Shown here: positions 34,652 through 43,869 of the stretch, piece after piece
Layout of the letters: each line of letters starts with the position of its first letter
Numbering within the stretch: position 1 is the first letter of the stretch
Assembly: GCA_040754375.1 (NCBI GenBank)
Contig: JBFMCT010000001.1
Span: forward strand, 34,145 to 98,144
Direction: 5' to 3'
Origin: Actinomycetota bacterium
GTDB taxonomy: Bacteria; Actinomycetota; Acidimicrobiia; Acidimicrobiales; AC-14
DNA: 64,000 bases
Notes under the pieces: model-generated
What the model was told of the DNA's origin: nothing
Database searches by the model: none
Seen by the model: the letters and a program-made list of their open reading frames with translations, nothing else
Program-made: the position numbers and the translations under genes

Positions 34652-37465
34652 GTGACGGGTGGGCCGGGATGGGTGAGCACCCTGCTGGCGCTGCACCTGG
34701 CCGCCGCCTTGGCTGCCGTGCCCCTGGTGCGCCGGGCCGGGCCACGAGGCCTGCTCGTCCTGGCCGCCGTGCCGGGCGCGGTCCTGCTCTGGGTGGCGAC
34801 CACGGCCCCGCGGATCCTCGACGGTGCTCCCGTGGAGGAACGAATCGGCTGGGCACCCGACCTGGGGTTCGAGATCGCGGTCCGGGTCGACTCGTTCTCG
34901 CTGGTCATGGTGCTGCTCGTATCTGGGATCGGCGCGCTGATCTTCGCCTACGGCTTCGCCTACTTCGGCGAGCGGCCTGACCTCGGCCGCCTGGCCAGCC
35001 TCTTGATGGGGTTCTCGGGAGCGATGCTGGGCCTCGTCGTCACCGACAACCTGCTGGCCATCTTCCTGTTCTGGGAGGCGACCTCGATCACCTCCTACTT
35101 GCTGATCGGCAACGACGACCGGTCGGCCGCCGCCCGCTCCGCCGCATTGCGAGCACTACTCACCACCGGGGTCGGGGGCCTCGCCATGCTCGCGGGCTTC
35201 GTCCTGCTCGCCCAGGAAGCCGGGTCGTGGTCGCTGACCCAGATCCTTGCCGACCCCCCTCGCGGGGCAGTGGTGGAGGTCGCGCTGGTGCTGGTCCTGC
35301 TCGGGGCATTCACCAAGTCGGCTCAGGTGCCATTCCACTTCTGGCTCCCAGGGGCCATGGCCGCCCCCACCCCGGTCAGCGCCTACCTCCACTCCGCGAC
35401 CATGGTCAAAGCTGGCGTGTACCTCATCGCCAGGTTCGCGCCTCCCTTCGCCGAGGTTGGCGTGTGGAGGCCAATGGTGATCTCGGTCGGTCTTGCCACC
35501 ATGCTGCTCGGGGGTTGGCGAGCGCTGGCCCAGCACGACCTGAAGCTGCTGCTGGCGCACGGCACCACGAGCCAACTGGGCCTCCTGGTCGTACTGCTGG
35601 GTGCCGGTTACCCCGAGGCCACGCTGGCCGGCGTGGTTCTGCTGCTGGCCCACGGCGCGTACAAGGCGGCGTTGTTCATGGTCGTCGGCATCATCGAGAA
35701 GGCAGCTGGTACCCGCGACATCCGGAAGCTGACCGGCCTCCACCGGCCGCTGCGGACGACCCTACTGGTGGCGGCCGTCGCCGCCGGGTCGATGGCGGGT
35801 GTCCCACCCATGCTGGGGTTCGTCGCCAAGGAGGCGACCTATGAGGCGGCGCTCGGCTCGGGCCTCGCAATGGCAGGCCTCGTGGTCGCGCTGCTGGTGG
35901 CCGGTTCGGCCCTGACCTTCGCCTACAGCGCCCGCGCTTTGTGGGGGGCGTTCGCCCACAAGGGGCCCCTGGACCTCGAGGACGGGACGAGCGTCGGCCC
36001 CGTCTCGGGGGCCGGCCTGCGGCTGGTCCTGCCCGCCGCAGTGCTCGCTGCGTTGGCCGTCGCGCTCGGTGCTGCGCCGACGCTTGTCGAGGCCATCGTC
36101 GTCAGCGGTGCCCAGGCGATCGACCCGGACGTCCCCCCAGCCCATCTCAGGCTGTGGCATGGCTTCAACGCTCCTCTCACGCTCTCCGCCATCACGATCG
36201 GAGCCGGAGCCCTGCTGTGGGTGGCTAGGCATCGACTCGAGCGGCTGCAGCAGATGGTCCACGTCCCGCCCTCAGGTGCCCGCACCTTCGACCTGCTTCT
36301 GCGCAACACAGTCCGCGCCGCCGACCGCGTGACCGGCGCCCTCCAGACGGGATCGTTGCCCGTCTACCTCCTGATCATCCTCACCACGGTGCTCGTCGTG
36401 CCGGGCACGTTCCTGCTGGTCAGCCTCGACCTCCCGTCCGAACTGCTCCTTGTCGACCGGCCGGTACAGGTGGCAGTCGCCGCCGCCATGGTGGTGGCCA
36501 CCGTGGGGGCGATCCGTACCAGGCACCGCCTGGGGGCGGTGATGGCTGTCGGCGCCGTTGGGTACGGGGTCGCCGTGCTCTTCATCATCCAGGGCGCCCC
36601 CGACTTGGCCCTGACCCAGCTGATGATCGAGACCCTCCTGCTGGTGCTGTTCGTGCTCGTGCTCCGGCACCTGCCGAGGCGGTTCACCAGCGCCCAGACA
36701 GCGCTACCGACCGCTCCTCGAGCCGTCCTGGCGGTGCTGGTCGGTCTGTTCGCGGCGGTCTTCGCGATGGTGGCGGTGGGGGCGCGGCCCGACCTTGAGC
36801 CTGTCTCGGTCGAGTACCTGGCCCGCTCGCTCCCGGAGGCCGACGGGCGCAACATCGTGAACACGATCCTCGTCGACTTCCGGGCCTTCGACACGCTAGG
36901 GGAGATCGTCGTGCTGACTGTCGCCGGTCTCGGGGTGATCGGCCTCGTACGCGCCGCCAGCCGAGAGCGAGTCCCCCAGCCAACGCGCCCGGGGCCAATT
37001 CGCCAAGAACCATCGCTGATCCTCGACCGGGCTGTGAGGGCCCTGTTCCATACGGTCATCACGTTCTCGGTCGTGCTCCTGCTGATCGGGCACAACGAGC
37101 CGGGAGGCGGGTTCATCGGCGGCCTGGTGGCCGGCGCTGCTTTCATGTTGGTATACCTGGCCGGCGGTACCGGCCGGCTGCAGCGGGCGGAGCCCCTCAA
37201 CCCCGAGTTGTTCCTGGGCCTTGGGATCAGCCTGGCCGCCTTGGCTGGGCTCTTCGGTTGGCTCTCGGGGGGGGAGTTCCTCGAGGCGTCCCACATCTCG
37301 TTCGACGTTCCGCTACTGGGAGGGGTCAAGCTGGCGACTGTGCTGCTATTCGACGGGGGAGTCTACTTGGTGGTGGTCGGCTTGGTTGTGGCCCTGCTCC
37401 GCTCGCTCGGCCAAGAGGACGTAAGGGGAGGTTCGCCCCAGGCGTCGAGTGGGGCACCGCGGTGA
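34652..37465 (+). CDS. mnhA: Mrp/Mnh antiporter subunits A and B fused (operon 2)
   Basis: A 937-residue fusion. Residues 1 to about 765 are MnhA, with the NuoL-like core ([66 protein letters not shown]) and the DUF4040/MbhE-like C-terminal parts ([34 protein letters not shown]). Residues about 788-937 are MnhB ([35 protein letters not shown]). It opens the second Mrp operon. GTG 34652 is used, although an upstream ribosome site is weak. MnhA and MnhB are separate genes in operon 1. The codon choice is less GC-biased than in operon 1, suggesting a different origin rather than recent duplication. Confidence 0.92.
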   Translation: MTGGPGWVSTLLALHLAAALAAVPLVRRAGPRGLLVLAAVPGAVLLWVATTAPRILDGAPVEERIGWAPDLGFEIAVRVDSFSLVMVLLVSGIGALIFAYGFAYFGERPDLGRLASLLMGFSGAMLGLVVTDNLLAIFLFWEATSITSYLLIGNDDRSAAARSAALRALLTTGVGGLAMLAGFVLLAQEAGSWSLTQILADPPRGAVVEVALVLVLLGAFTKSAQVPFHFWLPGAMAAPTPVSAYLHSATMVKAGVYLIARFAPPFAEVGVWRPMVISVGLATMLLGGWRALAQHDLKLLLAHGTTSQLGLLVVLLGAGYPEATLAGVVLLLAHGAYKAALFMVVGIIEKAAGTRDIRKLTGLHRPLRTTLLVAAVAAGSMAGVPPMLGFVAKEATYEAALGSGLAMAGLVVALLVAGSALTFAYSARALWGAFAHKGPLDLEDGTSVGPVSGAGLRLVLPAAVLAALAVALGAAPTLVEAIVVSGAQAIDPDVPPAHLRLWHGFNAPLTLSAITIGAGALLWVARHRLERLQQMVHVPPSGARTFDLLLRNTVRAADRVTGALQTGSLPVYLLIILTTVLVVPGTFLLVSLDLPSELLLVDRPVQVAVAAAMVVATVGAIRTRHRLGAVMAVGAVGYGVAVLFIIQGAPDLALTQLMIETLLLVLFVLVLRHLPRRFTSAQTALPTAPRAVLAVLVGLFAAVFAMVAVGARPDLEPVSVEYLARSLPEADGRNIVNTILVDFRAFDTLGEIVVLTVAGLGVIGLVRAASRERVPQPTRPGPIRQEPSLILDRAVRALFHTVITFSVVLLLIGHNEPGGGFIGGLVAGAAFMLVYLAGGTGRLQRAEPLNPELFLGLGISLAALAGLFGWLSGGEFLEASHISFDVPLLGGVKLATVLLFDGGVYLVVVGLVVALLRSLGQEDVRGGSPQASSGAPR

Positions 37466-37851
37466 TCGTCGCGTTGGTGCTCCTGGTGGGGGTGCTCTTC
37501 GCCGGAGGCACCTACCTGCTGCTGCAGCGCACGCTGACCCGCATCATCCTCGGGCTGTCCCTCTACGGGCACGCGGTGAACGTGCTGCTGCTGCTCAGCG
37601 GTGGCCGAGCCGGTCAGCCTCCGCTAGTCACCGACGGCCGCCCGACAGCCATGGCCGACCCCCTGCCCCAGGCCATGGCCCTAACCGCCATCGTTATCAC
37701 GTTCGGCATCTCCGCCTTCCTCCTCGCTCTGGCCTACCGGAGCTGGACCCTCACCGGTGGGGACGAGGCCGAGGACGATATCGAGGACCGGCGGATCGCG
37801 CGACAGGTCCGGGAGGAGGAGCTCATGCTGCTCGAGGAGGACCGCCTGTGA
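37462..37851 (+). CDS. mnhC: Mrp/Mnh antiporter subunit C (operon 2)
   Basis: A 129-residue NuoK-like subunit with three membrane segments: [29 protein letters not shown] and [30 protein letters not shown]. The cytoplasmic tail is acidic and ends in LMLLEEDRL. The GTG at 37462 overlaps the stop of the MnhA-MnhB gene (GTGA). Unlike operon 1, where mnhC overlaps mnhD, here a dispersed element and about 80 further bases separate them. Confidence 0.93.
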   Translation: MIVALVLLVGVLFAGGTYLLLQRTLTRIILGLSLYGHAVNVLLLLSGGRAGQPPLVTDGRPTAMADPLPQAMALTAIVITFGISAFLLALAYRSWTLTGGDEAEDDIEDRRIARQVREEELMLLEEDRL

Positions 37852-37859
37852 AAGGGGGC

Positions 37860-37998
37860 CTAGGAGGGTGGTGTCTAGACCCTCCCCAGGCGGCCGACCG
37901 CCCCGTTCGCGGCTCGGCGACACTGCAAAGGTGCTGTTCAGGGGAAGGTCGGGCGCCTCGGCGCTCAGCGCAGAACGCGAAAGACACCAGCCTCCCAG
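37860..37998 (+). repeat. 139-bp palindromic dispersed element, copy C
   Basis: ctaggagggtggtgtct (37860-37876) and agacaccagcctcccag (37982-37998) form the 17-bp imperfect terminal inverted repeat. The inner pair lies near ggcggccgacc and ggtcgggcgcc. It starts 9 bases after the mnhC stop codon and splits mnhC from mnhD. The element frame is fully open (GLGGWCL, AADRPVRGSAT), although nothing suggests translation here. It is the cleanest copy, and close to copy D. Confidence 0.9.
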
Positions 37999-38074
37999 CC
38001 AGGCTGGGGGCCCGCACCAGAGCCATGTGGCGCGGGCCTGCCCCGGCCCCACTTGCGATGGGTGATGAGGGTAG

Positions 38075-39571
38075 TTGAGGGTCCTCGTCCCCCTCCTCGT
38101 CGTGATGCCCTTGCTGGGGGCCGGCCTCTCCATGGCGCTGTGGCGCTTCGTGCGCATCCAGCAGGTGCTCGGGGTCGCCCTGCTGTCGGGCGGGCTGGCG
38201 GCCTCGCTCGCACTGCTTGCCCACGTGGTGGCCACCGGCCCAGTGGTCGTGCACCTCGGGGGCTGGCGCGCGCCCGTCGGTATCACGCTCGTGGCCGACG
38301 TGCTGTCAGTACTGCTCCTCTCGGTCGCCCTGGCCACACTGCTGGCCGTGTTCGTGTTCGCCATCGGCCAACCCCGCGCCGACAAGAGCGCGTTCTACTT
38401 CCACGCCCTCTACCTCGTCCTCGCCGCTGGCGTATCGGCCTCGTTCCTCACTGGGGACCTCTTCAACCTGTTCGTCGCCTTTGAGATCATGCTCGTGGCC
38501 AGCTACGTGCTGATCACCCTCGGAGGTCGACGTGAGCAGGTCCGCTCGGGGATCACCTACGTCGTCATCAACCTCCTCGCGTCCACCCTCCTCATCACGA
38601 CGATCGGTCTGATCTACGCGGCGACAGGCTCGGTGAACATGGCCGACGTGGCTGTACGTCTGGCCGAGGTCCCGGAGGGAGTCCGGAGGGCCCTCGGCGC
38701 GATGCTCCTGGTCACGTTCGGCATCAAAGCGGCGATCTTCCCCTTGTTCTTCTGGTTGCCAGACTCCTACCCGACAGCTCCTGCGCCGGTGACTGCGGTG
38801 TTCGCTGGCTTGCTGACCAAGATCGGCGTCTACGCCATCATCCGGACCCAGACCCTGTTGTTCCCCGGCGACGGGCCGTCGCCGCTCCTGCTGGCGGCCG
38901 CGGCCTCGACCATGGTCGTTGGTGTCCTTGGCGCCATCGCGCAAGACGACATGAAACGCATCCTGAGCTTCCACATCGTCAGCCAGATCGGCTACATGCT
39001 GTTCGGGCTGGGCCTCTACAGCGTGGCCGGCCTGGGAGCCGCGATCCTGTTCATCGTGCACCAGATCCCGGTGAAGACCGCGCTGTTCCTCGTGAACGGC
39101 CTGGTCGAGACCCTCACCGGGACCGCTGCTCTGCACCGGCTCGGGGGGCTGGTGCGGCGGACCCCGTTGACTGCAGCGTTGTTCATGCTGGCCGCTCTCA
39201 GCCTTGCCGGGATCCCACCCTTCTCAGGCTTCTTCGGCAAGTTGGCCCTCCTCGACGCCGGCTTGGCGGCGCGGGCCTGGACAGTCACCGGCATCAGCCT
39301 GGCCGTGAGCGTCCTAACCCTCTACTCGATGACGAAGATCTGGTCGAACGTCTTCTGGGGTGAGCCGGCTGAGCTGCCCCCGCTGGCGGTGGCCGCCGGC
39401 GAGGGGCCGTTGCGGGCACCGCGGTTGATGAACGCGGCGACTATCGGGCTGGTGGCCCTCACGTTGGCCATTGCCGTGCTGGCCCAACCCGTCTGGGAGT
39501 TGAGCGAGCGGGCAGCCCGCGACATTCTCGACCCCGCTGGGGTCTATCTCCGTGCGGTCCTGGGCCCATGA
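38075..39571 (+). CDS. mnhD: Mrp/Mnh antiporter subunit D (operon 2)
   Basis: A 498-residue proton-channel subunit related to NuoM/NuoN, with about 14 membrane segments. It shows FVAFEIMLVASYVLITLGGRREQVRSG, IFPLFFWLPDSYPTAPAPVTAVFAGLLTKIG and KRILSFHIVSQIGYML, closely parallel to the operon 1 protein. The best start is TTG at 38075, which gives RVLVPLLVVMPLLG. No ATG or GTG fits, and the ribosome site is poor. That may be a consequence of the repeat insertion, which removed the usual overlap with mnhC. Confidence 0.92.
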   Translation: MRVLVPLLVVMPLLGAGLSMALWRFVRIQQVLGVALLSGGLAASLALLAHVVATGPVVVHLGGWRAPVGITLVADVLSVLLLSVALATLLAVFVFAIGQPRADKSAFYFHALYLVLAAGVSASFLTGDLFNLFVAFEIMLVASYVLITLGGRREQVRSGITYVVINLLASTLLITTIGLIYAATGSVNMADVAVRLAEVPEGVRRALGAMLLVTFGIKAAIFPLFFWLPDSYPTAPAPVTAVFAGLLTKIGVYAIIRTQTLLFPGDGPSPLLLAAAASTMVVGVLGAIAQDDMKRILSFHIVSQIGYMLFGLGLYSVAGLGAAILFIVHQIPVKTALFLVNGLVETLTGTAALHRLGGLVRRTPLTAALFMLAALSLAGIPPFSGFFGKLALLDAGLAARAWTVTGISLAVSVLTLYSMTKIWSNVFWGEPAELPPLAVAAGEGPLRAPRLMNAATIGLVALTLAIAVLAQPVWELSERAARDILDPAGVYLRAVLGP

Positions 39572-40125
39572 TGTCCCACCTGGCCGCGGTGGCCTGGATT
39601 GTCGCCGTGTGGCTGATAGCCAGCGAGTCGTTCACTCGTCAGGGGGTGCTCGCCGGAGTGGTGGTCGCAGTTGTCGTGACCCGACTGTTCCACCTCGACG
39701 ATCGCGATAGCGAGGGGATCCGGTTCCGTCCCATCGCCGTCTGCCGGCTGGTGGCCTACTTCCTCATCAGGTTGGCCCGCGCCAACGCGCAGGTGGCGCT
39801 CGCCGTGATATCGCCGGGCCGGGTGCGGTACCGGCGGGCCATCGTGAGTGTGCGCGTGACGGACTGCTCGGAGACGATCGTCTGGTTCCTTGCCAACGCA
39901 GTGTCCTTGACGCCGGGAACGTCGATCGTCGAGGTCCGGTCCGGCCCTACCGTCTTCTACCTTCATGTCCTAGTGCTCACGTCCGTCGCTGCGGTGCGGC
40001 TGGAGGTGCTCGAGATGCAGCGTCGCCTCCTGCTGGCGTTCGGGCCCGACCAGGCGATCACCGAAGTCGAGCGCCAGATCCGCGAGTTGTCGATCGTTCA
40101 GCTCAAGGAGGGCCCGAGGCCATGA
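39568..40125 (+). CDS. mnhE: Mrp/Mnh antiporter subunit E (operon 2)
   Basis: A 185-residue MnhE with N-terminal membrane segments and the signature LANAVSLTPGTSIVEV followed by FYLHVLVL. It ends in a soluble domain without the Gly/Pro tail of the operon 1 protein. The ATG at 39568 overlaps the mnhD stop (ATGA). One sampled line in this gene (39661) has 37 GC of 60 bases, well below the window average. Confidence 0.9.
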   Translation: MMSHLAAVAWIVAVWLIASESFTRQGVLAGVVVAVVVTRLFHLDDRDSEGIRFRPIAVCRLVAYFLIRLARANAQVALAVISPGRVRYRRAIVSVRVTDCSETIVWFLANAVSLTPGTSIVEVRSGPTVFYLHVLVLTSVAAVRLEVLEMQRRLLLAFGPDQAITEVERQIRELSIVQLKEGPRP

Positions 40126-40385
40126 TCGTGATCACGACGTTCTGCTTGGCTGTGCTCGCCGTGGCCGGGCTCATCTGTGTCGCCAGCGTCGTCACCGGCC
40201 CTTCCGTCGCAAGGAGGGTCTTGGCCTTGGACACCTTCCTCATCGTGGTCGTGGTCGGCGTAGCCATAGGGGCGGTCCATACGCGCGACGGCGTCTACCT
40301 CGACGCGCTCCTACTGGTGGCCCTCGTTGCCTTCATCGGCACCACCGCGGTGGGGCGCTTCATCGAGCGGAGGGGGTCCCGGTGA
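40122..40385 (+). CDS. mnhF: Mrp/Mnh antiporter subunit F (operon 2)
   Basis: An 87-residue subunit with three membrane segments: VVTGPSVARRVLALDTFLIVVVVGVAIG and a C-terminal RFIERRG. It overlaps mnhE (ATGA) and mnhG (GTGA). It is a small essential subunit of the antiporter complex. Confidence 0.92.
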   Translation: MIVITTFCLAVLAVAGLICVASVVTGPSVARRVLALDTFLIVVVVGVAIGAVHTRDGVYLDALLLVALVAFIGTTAVGRFIERRGSR

Positions 40386-40762
40386 TGGTGGTCGAGGTGC
40401 TCTCAGGGGCGCTCCTCGTCAGCTCGGTGGGGTTCGTGCTGCTCGCCGCCGTTGGGCTACATCGCTTCGACGACGTGTTCTCGTGCGTGCACGCGGCGAC
40501 CAAGGCGGTGACCTTCGGTGTGTTGCTGGCGGCGGCTGGCACAGCCCTCGCCCTCGACCCCGGGACCGACACCGCGAAACTCGCGCTGGCGGCGGCGCTT
40601 CAGCTCGTCACGGCGCCGGTCTCGGCCCACCTCGTCAGCCGTGCGGCGTACCGATCGGGCACGGAGTTGAGCCCCTATACAGTCCTCGACCAGCTCGCCG
40701 ACGTTGACCTCGACCCGACCGAGGGGCCCGCCGACCCCAACCGACCCGCCAGTGGCGGGTGA
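40382..40762 (+). CDS. mnhG: Mrp/Mnh antiporter subunit G (operon 2)
   Basis: A 126-residue MnhG, with GLHRFDDVFSCVHAATKAVTFGVLL as the family core and a conserved YRSGTELSPYTVLDQL tail that parallels operon 1 (YRAGTELSPLTSVDEL). It is the last gene of operon 2. GTG at 40382 overlaps mnhF by 4 bases, and a following ATG is also possible. A 139-base gap separates it from the DedA gene. Confidence 0.91.
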   Translation: MMVVEVLSGALLVSSVGFVLLAAVGLHRFDDVFSCVHAATKAVTFGVLLAAAGTALALDPGTDTAKLALAAALQLVTAPVSAHLVSRAAYRSGTELSPYTVLDQLADVDLDPTEGPADPNRPASGG

Positions 40763-40901
40763 CAGGGCCAACGATAGCGAGGTGGCGCCCGACTAGGAGC
40801 GGCGGCCGAGCCTCTGGGCCTCGCCCGCTCGCAGCGCACCTCCCGACGAACATGCTCGTGGACCAGGACGCCCCCTCCGTGACCCCCTTCGGGACTGGCC
40901 A

Positions 40902-41516
40902 GTGCTGACCGACGTGGCGCACTGGGCGTCGGAGGTGATCGCCACCTTGGGCTATGTGGGCGTGGCCCTCCTAGTGGCGATCGAGAACCTCTTCCCACCG
41001 ATCCCGTCAGAGATGGTGCTGCCGCTCGCCGGGTTCGTAGCCGGGCGCGGCGACGCGAACCTCGTTGGCATGATCGGGGCGGCGACCACTGGCTCGGTCG
41101 TCGGAGCTTGGGCCCTCTACGGCGTGGCGGCCTGGATCGGGCCGGCCCGTTTGAGGGCCCTCGTGTGCCGGCACGGGCGTTGGTTCGGCGTGCGCGAGGC
41201 TGACCTTGACCGGGCCGAGGCCTGGTTCGACCGGCGAGGCCGGGCTGCAGTCCTCTTCGGCCGATGCGTCCCGCTGATCCGATCGATAGTGTCGGTGCCG
41301 GCCGGCTTCCGCAGGATGGATGTGGTCCCGTTCACCATCCTGACGGCTGTGGGCAGCACCATCTGGAACGCCGCGTTGATCGGGGCGGGCGCCGTGCTGG
41401 GTGAGCGCTGGGAGCGGGTCGGTGGCGTCGTTGGGCTACTGCAAGGGCTGGTCGTGGTCCTCCTGGTTGGGGCAGTGCTCGCCTTCTGTTGGTCGCGGGT
41501 CGTCCGGCAGCGTTGA
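40902..41516 (+). CDS. DedA family membrane protein
   Basis: A 204-residue DedA/SNARE-associated membrane protein. The amphipathic N-terminal helix is followed by AIENLFPPIPSEMVLPLAGF, the family's reentrant-loop motif, then FGRCVPLIRSIVSVPAGFRRM, which holds the essential arginines. DedA proteins have been linked to polyprenyl-phosphate and phospholipid flipping and to tolerance of altered proton-motive force, which would fit its place after an Mrp operon. The GTG start is at 40902, with a weak ribosome site. It is the last gene of the lower-GC stretch: line 41281 counts 38 GC of 60, and line 41641 in the next gene 48 of 60. Confidence 0.9.
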   Translation: MLTDVAHWASEVIATLGYVGVALLVAIENLFPPIPSEMVLPLAGFVAGRGDANLVGMIGAATTGSVVGAWALYGVAAWIGPARLRALVCRHGRWFGVREADLDRAEAWFDRRGRAAVLFGRCVPLIRSIVSVPAGFRRMDVVPFTILTAVGSTIWNAALIGAGAVLGERWERVGGVVGLLQGLVVVLLVGAVLAFCWSRVVRQR

Positions 41517-41605
41517 GTCGGCGGCCCCACGGGCCCAGCAGCCCAGCCGCCCAGCCGCCCAACGCCGCCCGGGTGATCTTCGACTCGGGCCCTGGCGGTG
41601 ACCGG

Positions 41606-42361
41606 TCAGATCCGGCGGGCGAGGATGTTCAGGCGCACGAAGTCGACCTCGGCGCCCACCAGGCGGGCGGCTACGGCCCCGGTGAACGCGGCCCGCTCGG
41701 GCCCGGGGAGGCCGGCCAGGTGCGTACGCAGCACGACGGTGGCCAGGAACTCCTCGAGCTCGGGACCGGTCAGTACCGTAGGCTCGGGCTGGAGCCACGT
41801 CCAGATGTCGCCGAACCCAGCGGCCCGCAGGCGGGCGGCCGTGGCCTCGGCGGTGGCGAAGTTGACCGGGCCCGGGCTCGCCCCCAGTTCGGCGGCCACG
41901 GCCAGAGCGGATGCGACGTTGCCGTGGCCGCCGCACTGGGCCACCAGCGCCCCGCCCGGGCGCAGGACCGACGCCAGGTTGGCGAACAGGGCGTCGTGGT
42001 CGACCACCCAGTGCAGTGTGGCGGTGGACAGGACGGCGTCGACCGGCGCGCCCACGACGGGGGCCAAGGGCTCGCCCAGGTCCGCTGGCAGCAGGGTCAC
42101 CCGGTCTCCCAACGCGGCCAGCCGGCGGCCCGCCTCGGCCAGCATGGCCTCCGAGGAGTCGACGGCCACGACGTGCCCGCGTGGGAGCCGGCGCAACACG
42201 AGCTCGGTGACCCGTCCGGTGCCGCAGCCGGCGTCGAGCACCCGCTCGTCCCCCCGGAGGTCGAGCCGTTCTACGACCGCTGAACCCCACCGGGTCTGGG
42301 GGCCAGCCACCCGGTCGTAGGCCGTCGCGTCCCAGTCCTCAGCCATCGTTGAGACGATCAT
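41606..42361 (-). CDS. SAM-dependent methyltransferase (Tam-like)
   Basis: A 251-residue methyltransferase. Motif I is VLDAGCGTGRVTELVL, then VVAVDSSEAMLAEA, VLSTATLHWVVDH and RPGGALVAQCGGHGN. The combination of TLHWV and QCGGHGN resembles trans-aconitate 2-methyltransferase (Tam) and relatives, though many such proteins act on other acids or lipids. ATG 42361 and ATG 42346 are both possible starts, and the latter gives a more typical N-terminus (MAEDWDATAYDRVAG). It is divergent from the secreted repetitive protein at 42526. Confidence 0.85.
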   Translation of the reverse strand: MIVSTMAEDWDATAYDRVAGPQTRWGSAVVERLDLRGDERVLDAGCGTGRVTELVLRRLPRGHVVAVDSSEAMLAEAGRRLAALGDRVTLLPADLGEPLAPVVGAPVDAVLSTATLHWVVDHDALFANLASVLRPGGALVAQCGGHGNVASALAVAAELGASPGPVNFATAEATAARLRAAGFGDIWTWLQPEPTVLTGPELEEFLATVVLRTHLAGLPGPERAAFTGAVAARLVGAEVDFVRLNILARRI

Positions 42362-42413
42362 GCCACCCGCCTGCGAGGACGCGCGCGTGGCACCACAAGG
42401 GACGGGAGGCCGG

Positions 42414-42419
42414 TATCAT
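42414..42419 (+). promoter_or_regulatory. Putative -10 element (TATCAT) of the repetitive secreted protein
   Basis: TATCAT, about 107 bases upstream of the ATG at 42526, is the best -10 candidate and would give a 5' untranslated region of about 100 bases. No clear -35 box is seen. Inferred. Confidence 0.35.
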
Positions 42420-42475
42420 CCCGCCCGCTGACAAGGGAAATCGAGGGCTGGGACCTCAATGGTCTCTCTTCATCC

Positions 42476-42501
42476 CCGGGCTGGCCGGCAGGCCGGCCCG
42501 G
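42476..42501 (+). promoter_or_regulatory. 5' leader hairpin upstream of a near-perfect ribosome site
   Basis: ccgggctggcc and ggccggcccgg form an 11-bp stem (one G-U pair) with a GGCA loop. About 8 bases further is aagggaggtgatt, almost fully complementary to the 16S rRNA 3' end, then ATG at 42526. The hairpin could stabilise the messenger or gate initiation. Confidence 0.5.
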
Positions 42502-42525
42502 AGCACGAAGGGAGGTGATTGAACA

Positions 42526-43722
42526 ATGATGAGTACAGCGAAGTTCCGCACACCTGCCCAGGTCGTCCTGGCCGCGTTCGGCGGTGCCCTGGCGGTGCTG
42601 GTCCTGCTCCTTTGGAGCGCGACCGCCGCCGGGGCCCAGGCCACGTCGGGAGACTCGGGCAGCTCCGGTTCGACCGGTGCGGCTACCGCCATAGGCAATG
42701 CCACCAGCTCGGCTACTTCGGGAGCGGGGGCGACCTCGACGTCCCAGTCGGGGCCCACGGGCAGCGCCAGCAACACGGTGGAGGTGGTCGCGGCCGGCGG
42801 CGACGGGGGCGGCGGCGGCGTCGCCGTGTCGGGCTCCGGCTCGGGCGGTGCGGCCGTCAACGTGCTTACGGCCCCCACGGCGTCGTCGACCGCGGTCGGC
42901 GGCTCCAGTGTGGCCGTGGGCAGTGCCGACGGTGGCCGCGGGGGGAGCTCGGACGTGGTGGTCAGCCCGTCGGCGACGACGGGCAGCTCGGGTGCGACCA
43001 GCGCCCAGGCCAGTGCCACCAACACGGGCAACACCGGTGACGCCACCTCCAGCGCCGTCTCCAACCCGGTTGCCGTGTCCGGCAACTCCGGGGCCACGGG
43101 GGCGACGGGGGCGGCCACCTCCAACCCGACCGCTACCAACCACGCCATCTTGGGTACGGCCGTCGCCATCGGCGGCGGGGCGACCTCGGGTGGTTCCGGT
43201 AGCTCGGGCAGCACGGGCCCGGCCACCGCCATCGGCAACGCCACCAGCGTCGCCGGTTCGGGGGCCACGGCCGCCGCTCTGTCGGCGTCGGGCCACACCG
43301 GCGTCAGCCAGAACGTGGTGGCCGGCGTCGGGGCCGGGGGCGGCGGCGGCCCGGGCGGCGTGTCCGTCCAGTTCGCCGGGCCGGGCGCACCGGCCGTCAA
43401 CGTGGTGCTCGCGCCGTCGGGCGCGGTCACCGCCGTGGGCGGCTCCAGCGTGGCCGTCGGCAGCTCCGACGGAGGCGCCGGGGGCACTGTGTCGGTTAGC
43501 TCCAACCCGACCTCCACCACCGGGGGATCAGGGGCGGCAACCGCCCAGTCGAGTGCGACCAACAGCGGCCACACCGGGAGCTCGTGGTCGAACGCCGAGA
43601 GCAACCCGGTCGCCCGTTCGGGCGGCTCGGGGGCCACCGGCCCGACCGGGCCGGCCACGGCCAGTCCCGTCGCTCTCAACTTCGCCATCCTCGGCACTGC
43701 GATGGTCTTCGGGACGTGGTAG
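42526..43722 (+). CDS. Secreted low-complexity repeat protein (Gly/Ser/Ala/Thr-rich)
   Basis: A 398-residue exported protein. An N-terminal signal sequence (about residues 11-38, VVLAAFGGALAVLVLLLW..AAGAQA) precedes a low-complexity body rich in Gly, Ser, Ala, Thr and Asn. The body is an internal duplication of about 170-190 residues. Each half opens with GSSGSTGxATAIGNATS, has a central AVNVxxAPxxxxTAVGGSSVAVGSxDGG, and closes with a variant of AILGTAxxxG. No anchor or sorting motif follows. The unusually strong ribosome site suggests high expression, as for a surface, sheath or spore-coat-like structural protein. This role is inferred. A second in-frame ATG lies 3 bases downstream. No family was recognised. 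Confidence 0.85.
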   Translation: MMSTAKFRTPAQVVLAAFGGALAVLVLLLWSATAAGAQATSGDSGSSGSTGAATAIGNATSSATSGAGATSTSQSGPTGSASNTVEVVAAGGDGGGGGVAVSGSGSGGAAVNVLTAPTASSTAVGGSSVAVGSADGGRGGSSDVVVSPSATTGSSGATSAQASATNTGNTGDATSSAVSNPVAVSGNSGATGATGAATSNPTATNHAILGTAVAIGGGATSGGSGSSGSTGPATAIGNATSVAGSGATAAALSASGHTGVSQNVVAGVGAGGGGGPGGVSVQFAGPGAPAVNVVLAPSGAVTAVGGSSVAVGSSDGGAGGTVSVSSNPTSTTGGSGAATAQSSATNSGHTGSSWSNAESNPVARSGGSGATGPTGPATASPVALNFAILGTAMVFGTW

Positions 43723-43800
43723 CGCCGTCAGGGAAGGCCCATGCAGGACCGCCCAGGCCCCGGTGCCGGGGTAGGGGCGAAAGCGCAAGGCGGTCGGAGG

Positions 43801-43834
43801 AGGGGGCTTCCCGGTGCCGGGACGGCCCCCTTCT
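43801..43834 (+). terminator. Terminator of the repetitive secreted protein
   Basis: agggggc pairs with gcccccT (43825-43831), and an inner tcccgg/ccggga stem with a TG loop continues it. TTCT follows. It lies about 80 bases after the stop codon of the secreted protein. Confidence 0.65.
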
Positions 43835-43869
43835 CGCGCGCCGTGCGGGCCTGTGGCAGGCTCGGGCCG

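Noticed and set aside
36684-37013. Minus-strand open frame inside the MnhA-MnhB gene
   Set aside because: Shadow frame with no start signal or family resemblance, fully covered by a clear gene.
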